Source: Arthrobacter bambusae
Lineage (GTDB): Bacteria > Actinomycetota > Actinomycetes > Actinomycetales > Micrococcaceae
Length of the DNA stretch: 64,000 bases
Assembly: GCF_030812595.1 (NCBI RefSeq)
Contig: NZ_JAUSSZ010000002.1
Span: forward strand, 310,001-374,000
Direction: 5' to 3'
Shown: one piece after another, positions 58,755 through 64,000 of the stretch
Numbering within the stretch: the first letter of the stretch is position 1
Layout: each line of letters begins with the position of its first letter
Program-made: the position numbers and the translations under genes
Notes under the pieces: generated by a model
Databases searched by the model: none
What the model was told of the DNA's origin: nothing
Seen by the model: the letters and a program-made list of their open reading frames with translations, nothing else

Positions 58755-58863
58755 CACTGAGTTTTCTCTGGCGCACACGTAGATGGGAAGTAAAACCCCA
58801 CGTCAGCACACGTAGACGACGTCTCGCGCACACTGAGTTTCGCCAAAACACCACTTAGATGGC
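58755..58863. repeat. Left array of cassette C: CACTGAG/CACGTAG/CACTTAG motifs
   Basis: CACTGAGTTT (58755), CACGTAGAT (58776), CACGTAGAC (58809), CACTGAGTTT (58831) and CACTTAGAT (58852) are spaced 21, 33, 22 and 21 bp. A further CACGTC at 58799 partly fills the wider gap. The array ends CCACTTAGATGGC, as in cassette B. The rest of 58418-59019 holds the terminator, the palindrome and an ORF start at 58709. Confidence 0.8.
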
Positions 58864-59019
58864 CTTTTTGGAATCTACGGTTGCCCTTGGAACGAACTTC
58901 GTCAGCGCACCTGGCGAAATTCGGTGGAGGTGCCCGGAAGGCGCTTCCGACGCCCGGCCTTGGGCGGGAACAGTTGAATCGTCTGGACCTTGCACCGCCT
59001 TCGGCCCGGAGAGCGTTGG

Positions 59020-61632
59020 ATGAGCGCATCAGAGAAAGTTGGATCGCGAGTGTTCGATCAGGAAGTTCGGCGAACGCTCGACTACGTTGCCCGCGGAATG
59101 ATGGTTCGAATTGTCGGGGCGCCGGGCAGCGGCCGCACGAGTGTCGCGCAAAAAGCCATCGCCGATCTCGAAAAGACCGGGGCAACGGTTTACTCCATTT
59201 CGGGTCTCCGCTCACATCGCGGAATACCATTTGCTGGAATACACAGCCTTAGCCTTGATATTCGAATTGGCCAATTGGGAGTCCTGGGTGTGGCCGACAC
59301 CCTGGCAGGCCGGCTCTCACGGCCGGGGGAACGGGTGCTCGTAATCGATGATCTTGAGTTCGTCGACGCGGAGACCGTAGCGGTTCTGGATGCTGTCCGG
59401 CTTAGGACCAAACGGCCCATGATCTTCACGATGAGCGAGTCATCCATCTACTCGATGGGGCAAGCTGCGGTGCTCAGCCCGGGGCCCGAAGCCAGGGTCC
59501 ACCTGAATCCGCTTCGCTACGAGCAGGTGAACGAGCTCATCACCGACATCCTGGGAGCTCCCGCGGACACAGACACCACTGCCCGGATCCTGACGAAATC
59601 GGCAGGGAACCCCCGGCTCGTGGTTCGCATCGCTGAAACTGCTTCCCTCAGTGGCTTGATTGTCCTCCGCCACGGTCAATGGCACATGACAGGCGAAACC
59701 CTGTGGAATGAGCACCTCCATGGCACGGTGGAATCCCTCCTCGAAGGACTTCAACCGGACGAGCTCACGGGCCTTCAGGCAATGGCAATCGCCGGGACGG
59801 CGCCCCTTGATGTGCTGCAACAGGTGGTCCATTCCGACGTCCTCGACAGGCTCGAACAGCGCGGCCTGATTTCCGTCATGGAGGATCGCCACGACACTGT
59901 CAGCGCCGTGATCACCCCGCCTGTCTTGGTCGACTATTTCCGTGGTCAAAGAGTGCTCACAGCCAGGAAGGTCCTGAAGAGCCGAATCACACGAGCGCTG
60001 AGTGGTTTGCCGCAGGAATCCCACATTGACGCCAACTCGGCCGATTCGCTGATGAGGGTTCTGGCGGCGCTGCGCCTCGAACGGAGCACCGCCGACGCTG
60101 CCATGGCCCGCCATTTCCACGAGCAGATCTCCGTTCTGGAGCGACAGCGCTACGAGATGTGGGATGCCGACAGATCGGTAGCCAATGCGGTAGCACTTCT
60201 GAGCGTCTACTGGGGCTCGCCTGTTGACGCAGCGAGAATCGAGCGCGTGTTTGCCCACACCCCGACCTCGAATGGACAATCGTGCGATCTCCTGTTCCTG
60301 GCTTTTACCAAAGCACTTTGGGCGATCCATCAGGGCAAAGGGCTCGATGCTGCAGCCGATGCACTCAGGAGCTTCGGGAAGGAACGTCCCGAATGGTCCG
60401 CCGAGGCCGAGGCGGCGGAACTTTTCCTTGTGGCGTCCTACGATCGAATGCCGCAGGATCTCGACGAGATCTTCGCCCGCCTACCCGATCCTCACCCGCA
60501 GGCCGGCGTCATATCCAGCATTCGGGGCATCCTGGAACTCTACCGGTTCAACCCTTCCGGCGCGCTCAAAGCCATCGACAATTCCGCTGGGTTAAGGGGC
60601 ATCCCCGGAATCGAACCGTTCATCCGCGGAATGGCCTTGTTCAGCTCGGGCCGCATTGACGAGTCAATTGTCTTTGCGCTTGAGCAGCGCACAGAGGCCC
60701 GCCGCAAGCTGGACCAATTCGGGATGGTGTCCACGAGCTATGCGGCCGCCCAAGGCCTGATCTACCGCGGCTATTTCGACGATGCCGAGTACCTCATGGG
60801 CAATATCTTTGCATTGGGCCGGCCGGGCTTCCTGGTGGATTCCCTGTACGACGCCATGCTCAGGCTTGCAGGACTGAGGACGGCGACGTCCGCGATCTTG
60901 CCTGCAGCGACCCTTGCCACCCAGGCGCGGCGCGAAGCTGAAGACATCGGCCCGCTCCCCGGCACCGCGAGAGGAGTCTACGAGCTCGTCGCCGCGCGGC
61001 CGCTCATTCCGGCCGTATTCGACGCGAAAGCCGCCAACCTCATTCAACGGCAGCTCGAACGTGGCTATGTTCTGGAGGCAATCTATTCCGCATTGTTTTT
61101 CACTTGCCTGCTCCCTGGCCGCAAGGTTCTCGAACTCCTTCGGCAGACCTTGAGGGAGTACGCCCCCACTTCACATGATCAGCTTGTAGCAATTGCTGCA
61201 GCGGTAGTAGAGGAAGACCACCAAACGCTAGACGTGCTGCTTGAGCATTACGAGCCTGACGGCGATTTCTACCAGGTGCGGATGCTGCTCCGCGGTGCCT
61301 TCAAGCGCCATGCCTTCGTGGATGACACCGTCGGTGCCGCCGCAATGGACCGGGCCTACTCCATGTTCGCGACGCGATTTCCCTCGGCGGACGAACCCGT
61401 CGCCTTTAGTTCCGGAAGCTACTCACCCTTGACCGTCCGGGAAATTGAGATCGCAGCCCTGGCCGGTCATCGCTCCAACCCCGAGATCGCCGAGCACCTG
61501 GGCATCAGTATCAGGACCGTGGAAAGCCACATCTCCAACGCGCTGCGCAAGACGGGAAGCCCGTCCCGCACCGCCCTCTTTGACCTTGTCCGGGATTCGT
61601 CCCCGTTCCGCGCGAAGCGACTTTCCGAGTGA
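59020..61632 (+). CDS. Large P-loop ATPase with C-terminal LuxR helix-turn-helix (copy 2)
   Basis: An 870-residue paralogue of the protein at 24326-26887, sharing motifs along the whole length (VFDxExRRxLxxVARG, VRIVG, PFAGI, MTGETLWNEHLHGTVESLL, AGLRTATS...GPLPGTARGVYELV) and the LuxR end SPLTVREIEIAALAGHRSNPEIAEHLGISIRTVESHISNALRKTG. The Walker A-like loop reads GAPGSGRTS, with Arg39 in place of the usual Lys. Walker B VLVIDDLEFVD is present. ATG 59020 follows GGAG by eight bases. It sits between opposed repeat arrays. Likely a transcription regulator; its targets are not seen. Confidence 0.88.
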   Translation: MSASEKVGSRVFDQEVRRTLDYVARGMMVRIVGAPGSGRTSVAQKAIADLEKTGATVYSISGLRSHRGIPFAGIHSLSLDIRIGQLGVLGVADTLAGRLSRPGERVLVIDDLEFVDAETVAVLDAVRLRTKRPMIFTMSESSIYSMGQAAVLSPGPEARVHLNPLRYEQVNELITDILGAPADTDTTARILTKSAGNPRLVVRIAETASLSGLIVLRHGQWHMTGETLWNEHLHGTVESLLEGLQPDELTGLQAMAIAGTAPLDVLQQVVHSDVLDRLEQRGLISVMEDRHDTVSAVITPPVLVDYFRGQRVLTARKVLKSRITRALSGLPQESHIDANSADSLMRVLAALRLERSTADAAMARHFHEQISVLERQRYEMWDADRSVANAVALLSVYWGSPVDAARIERVFAHTPTSNGQSCDLLFLAFTKALWAIHQGKGLDAAADALRSFGKERPEWSAEAEAAELFLVASYDRMPQDLDEIFARLPDPHPQAGVISSIRGILELYRFNPSGALKAIDNSAGLRGIPGIEPFIRGMALFSSGRIDESIVFALEQRTEARRKLDQFGMVSTSYAAAQGLIYRGYFDDAEYLMGNIFALGRPGFLVDSLYDAMLRLAGLRTATSAILPAATLATQARREAEDIGPLPGTARGVYELVAARPLIPAVFDAKAANLIQRQLERGYVLEAIYSALFFTCLLPGRKVLELLRQTLREYAPTSHDQLVAIAAAVVEEDHQTLDVLLEHYEPDGDFYQVRMLLRGAFKRHAFVDDTVGAAAMDRAYSMFATRFPSADEPVAFSSGSYSPLTVREIEIAALAGHRSNPEIAEHLGISIRTVESHISNALRKTGSPSRTALFDLVRDSSPFRAKRLSE

Positions 61633-61637
61633 GCCGG

Positions 61638-62081
61638 CTAGATCACAAACGGGAGCCACTTTGAGCGCCTCGCATCAAAGATTTCACCGCTGTGCACGCG
61701 CCACGTATTGCCAGTTCTCTTCATGGTGAAACGCAGTTTCGACTTGGGCCGTGTCGTCTGCGCGTAGCGGAACGTCACCTCGCCAGGGATAGCCTTTTCC
61801 AGTTTGATGACATCACGGTCCGCATCGTACGTGGGCGGATAACCTATCCCACCCGAATCCATTCGGCGACGATCGCAACTACCGGGAACCAGATGCTGCG
61901 CGAAGATTCCCGCGAGCTCGCGCTGCGCGTCGTCCATTTCCTTGACAACGGCCTTGCGCTTCTCCAGTAAAGGCGCGATCACCAAATAGTTCCTCATCTC
62001 CCAGGCATGCATGGCGTCGACGAAATCGACGAACGCCCTCACCGCCGGGCCATTTGACTCGCTACGAGGATCCAAGGACAT
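61638..62081 (-). CDS. Hypothetical protein convergent with the LuxR-ATPase
   Basis: A 147-residue protein. Helical first half (VRAFVDFVDAMHAWEMRNYLVIAPLLEKRKAVVKEMDDAQRELAGIFAQHLV) and β-strand second half (VTFRYAQTTRPKSKLRFTMKRTGNTWRVHSGEIFDARRSKWLPFVI), a layout like NTF2-fold proteins, though I cannot assign a family. It ends six bases from the LuxR-ATPase stop and lies within cassette C. ATG 62081 has only a weak ribosome site. Confidence 0.65.
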   Translation of the reverse strand: MSLDPRSESNGPAVRAFVDFVDAMHAWEMRNYLVIAPLLEKRKAVVKEMDDAQRELAGIFAQHLVPGSCDRRRMDSGGIGYPPTYDADRDVIKLEKAIPGEVTFRYAQTTRPKSKLRFTMKRTGNTWRVHSGEIFDARRSKWLPFVI

Positions 62082-62130
62082 CAATTTCCCAACCGCCTCT
62101 CGGTATTTCGATCGAACTAATAATCAAGGT

Positions 62131-62198
62131 AGGTGCGGCTGCGGACACTAGGTGTTCGAATTCATTAGATTGAGTGGCAGATTTGCGCCGATTAGGTG
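62131..62198. repeat. Right array of cassette C: AGGTG/GAGTG motifs
   Basis: AGGTG (62131), CTAGGTG (AGGTG at 62150), GATTGAGTG (GAGTG at 62172) and GATTAGGTG (AGGTG at 62194) are spaced 19, 22 and 22 bp, opposite in orientation to the array left of the LuxR-ATPase gene. They resemble arrays A, D and E more than the left array of the same cassette. Confidence 0.65.
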
Positions 62199-62269
62199 GT
62201 GGCTGGTCCTATTGCCGCCCAACACCTACTCCGGCAGGTCTAGAACCCGTGTAGGTGTGCGGATCGGAA

Positions 62270-62935
62270 CTACTCAGCCACTGTCCCCGACGCCGGCTCC
62301 GCCTCGGTTCGCTTGAACACGAAGGAATGGCTAATGGTTAGCTGATCCGGAACCGTGTGGGAGACAAGAACCACCACTTTGTGCTGTGCCCACTCAGTGA
62401 GCTCGCCGATCAAGGCATCGATGCCCTGAACGTCCATGCCGTTGAACGGCTCATCGATGGCGACCACAGGGGTATCGGCGACAGTGCACATGAGCAGCCA
62501 GAGCTTCCGGATGTTGCCCGTCGACAGCATGGAGACGGGTTGCTCCGCCCAGTCCTCCAAGCCATATCTCGCCAGTCGGGCGAGCCCGGCGTCCGGGCCG
62601 ACCTGACGGCTGCGGGCCGCAAGAGCGAGATGATCGTGAACGGTCATGGATGGGTAGAGCGCCGGCGCCGTACGGCAAACGCTGCGTACGCGCCGCGCAT
62701 CAGGCGAGCCGGCGTCGATACCGCAAAGGCGGACGCTTCCGGCCCAAGGCTGGAGGAAGCCGCTGATGAGCTCCAGGAGCGTCGACTTCCCGCTGCCATT
62801 ACTGCCAGCCACCCGGTAGAGCCCCGGCTCGTTCATGCTGAGGCTTAACCCGTCCAGGACCGGGGTGCCCTGGCGGTAGCCGGCGGTTACGGAATCAAGT
62901 TCGATTGAAGTCGCAAAAGACGTTGGCGCAGGCAT
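62270..62935 (-). CDS. ABC transporter ATPase
   Basis: A 221-residue ATPase. Walker A is GSNGSGKSTLLEL. The signature region is reduced to MLSTGNIRKL (usual LSGGQ, here LSTGN), Walker B is VVAIDEPFNGMD, and the H-loop is VSHTVPDQL. The LSTGN-type signature and short length fit exporters or envelope ABC systems with a separate membrane subunit. The upstream membrane-protein gene overlaps its start by 49 bp. Confidence 0.85.
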   Translation of the reverse strand: MPAPTSFATSIELDSVTAGYRQGTPVLDGLSLSMNEPGLYRVAGSNGSGKSTLLELISGFLQPWAGSVRLCGIDAGSPDARRVRSVCRTAPALYPSMTVHDHLALAARSRQVGPDAGLARLARYGLEDWAEQPVSMLSTGNIRKLWLLMCTVADTPVVAIDEPFNGMDVQGIDALIGELTEWAQHKVVVLVSHTVPDQLTISHSFVFKRTEAEPASGTVAE

Positions 62936-64000
62936 ACGGCGGCTCCCAGGGTCAAAAGGATGGAATAGCCCAACAACAGCACGGTGCTGAACTCGGGGCT
63001 GACAACGAGGACGAGCGAACAAGGCGAAATCAGGAGAAGCGTGACAAGGGCATCCATCACATCGTTGGATTTGGTGCCGTCTGTGGTGGTGGGCGGCCGC
63101 GAGAGTGATTCCGCGACGACTCCGGACGCTGCCACGATCATGCCCGCGAAGACAGCACCGGGAACCGGAATCTCCAAGGCGAGAAGCGCCCCGAGGAAGA
63201 CGAATCCACCGATGGCCGCCCCCGCCATAATGTAGATCCCGACGAGCCGGACGATGATCGCAGTGGCAGGGAAGCCGTTCTCCCAGGCAAAGCGGTAATG
63301 GTAGAGCTTTGCTGTGGGCCCGATCCGGTTAAGCATCGGTTCCGTGATTCCCAGGCTCACGAGGACTGCAATACCGATCAAGGATTTCTGCAGGTCCCCG
63401 CCACTGAGGGCCGAATGCAGGGGGAGTACGCCCCTGGCTCCCAGGAGGATCCCAACGATGGTGATCCAAGCGAGGACGATGGTGGTGATCACTGAGCCTT
63501 GTTTGCTGCTCAGCAGATCCATGACAACGAATAGCCCGAAGCTTGTCCTAGCCCCTTGCTTTCCGCCCCGCTCTGCGCCCAAAGAAATCTTGCGGTAGCT
63601 GAGACGGAGCCACGCGCGGATGCTGAGCAGGATCAATACCCCTGACCCCACGGCCGCCAGCAGGCACAACACCGGCAAAAAGCGCGCGGGGTCCTCGGCG
63701 AAGCCACCAAGTCCAGAAAACCGGGGAACGAGGAAGCCGGTGGCAGCCCCGAGCAACAATCCGAGGGTGAGGGCCAAGAAGCAGTACAGCCAACGGAGGC
63801 CTATCCGTCGTGCAGGCGTCGAAGCGAAATGGAGAACGCAGTAGACGCACGCGCAGGAGGCGAGGGCCAGGACGGAGACCGAGGCCACCACGATGCTGAG
63901 GTAGCTCGAGGTTTCCTCGAAAAGGACCATGAGGAATACCGCGGCCGAATACCAAAGTAGTCCCGTGCGGCGGAGGGCCGGGATCAGGCCGTACCTCACG
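62887..64000 (-). CDS. Multi-pass membrane protein, ABC-partner, possibly 5' partial
   Basis: At least 370 residues with ten or more hydrophobic segments. GTG at 63997-63999 gives MRYGLIPALRRTGLLWYSAAVFLMVLFEETSSYLS, but the frame may continue past the window edge. It is encoded directly upstream of, and overlaps, the ABC ATPase gene, so it is probably the membrane subunit. No family is recognised and no substrate can be named. Confidence 0.75.
   Translation of the reverse strand, partial: VRYGLIPALRRTGLLWYSAAVFLMVLFEETSSYLSIVVASVSVLALASCACVYCVLHFASTPARRIGLRWLYCFLALTLGLLLGAATGFLVPRFSGLGGFAEDPARFLPVLCLLAAVGSGVLILLSIRAWLRLSYRKISLGAERGGKQGARTSFGLFVVMDLLSSKQGSVITTIVLAWITIVGILLGARGVLPLHSALSGGDLQKSLIGIAVLVSLGITEPMLNRIGPTAKLYHYRFAWENGFPATAIIVRLVGIYIMAGAAIGGFVFLGALLALEIPVPGAVFAGMIVAASGVVAESLSRPPTTTDGTKSNDVMDALVTLLLISPCSLVLVVSPEFSTVLLLGYSILLTLGAAVCLRQRLLRLQSNLIP

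Overview
The window is high-GC chromosomal DNA of an Arthrobacter-like actinobacterium (family Micrococcaceae). The evidence is base composition, frequent GTG and TTG starts, a DUF222/HNH (13E12-type) protein, an MSMEG_6728-family protein, a mycothiol-transferase-like DinB protein, a GAF-ANTAR regulator and many MFS pumps. No rRNA, tRNA, CRISPR array or recognisable transposase gene was found. The assignment comes from protein families only, not from a marker gene.

Layout. 1-15 kb is ordinary chromosome: a truncated TM0106-type nuclease/helicase (minus strand, runs off the left edge), a GntR plus DUF1648 membrane operon, a yeast-type cytosine deaminase, a CBS protein, Tex, a PAS-EAL phosphodiesterase with a Gly-Ala-Arg repeat, an MSMEG_6728 protein, a ParB-like protein, an adenine deaminase and an unusual winged-helix/X25 fusion. 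14.5-23.3 kb holds an ArsR-AHSA1 fusion, the HNH protein, DinB and TfoX-like proteins, a TetR/MFS divergent pair, a secreted lysozyme-like protein and a second MFS pump. 28-32.4 kb holds YceI and an orphan CitB-type response regulator divergent from a NitT/TauT-type ABC importer. 32.5-40.8 kb holds an SLH surface protein, an aldo/keto reductase, a 2-hydroxyacid dehydrogenase and an MFS pump, interrupted by accessory DNA. 41.2-44.3 kb is a two-gene NERD-helicase operon that may be a defence locus. 45.8-51.6 kb is a nucleoside-salvage neighbourhood (ribokinase, MFS, nucleoside hydrolase, cupin, GlxA-type and GntR regulators). 54.7-58.5 kb is mixed housekeeping ending in a cold-shock gene. The right edge carries an ABC ATPase and membrane partner.

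The most striking structure is spread over 24-62 kb. Short motifs related to CACTCAATTT, CACCTAATT, CACGTAGAT and CACACTGAG occur in arrays of three to five copies spaced 21-24 bp apart. At three loci an array in one orientation lies left of the genes and an array in the opposite orientation lies right of them. Two of these cassettes (about 24.12-27.03 kb and 58.75-62.20 kb) each carry one copy of the same gene type, a large P-loop ATPase with a C-terminal LuxR helix-turn-helix. A third (about 51.74-53.79 kb) carries five small membrane-protein genes. Two further right-type arrays (35.54-35.64 and 39.28-39.33 kb) lie beside accessory genes that include two paralogous 61-63-residue membrane proteins. 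Partial duplicates of neighbouring chromosomal genes (an MFS gene, and a dehydrogenase/MFS junction) occur next to two of these segments. The arrays resemble the multiple transposase-binding sites at ends of IS21-, Tn7- and Mu-type elements, but no transposase is present, so I read them as non-autonomous or decayed cargo cassettes. This is inference.
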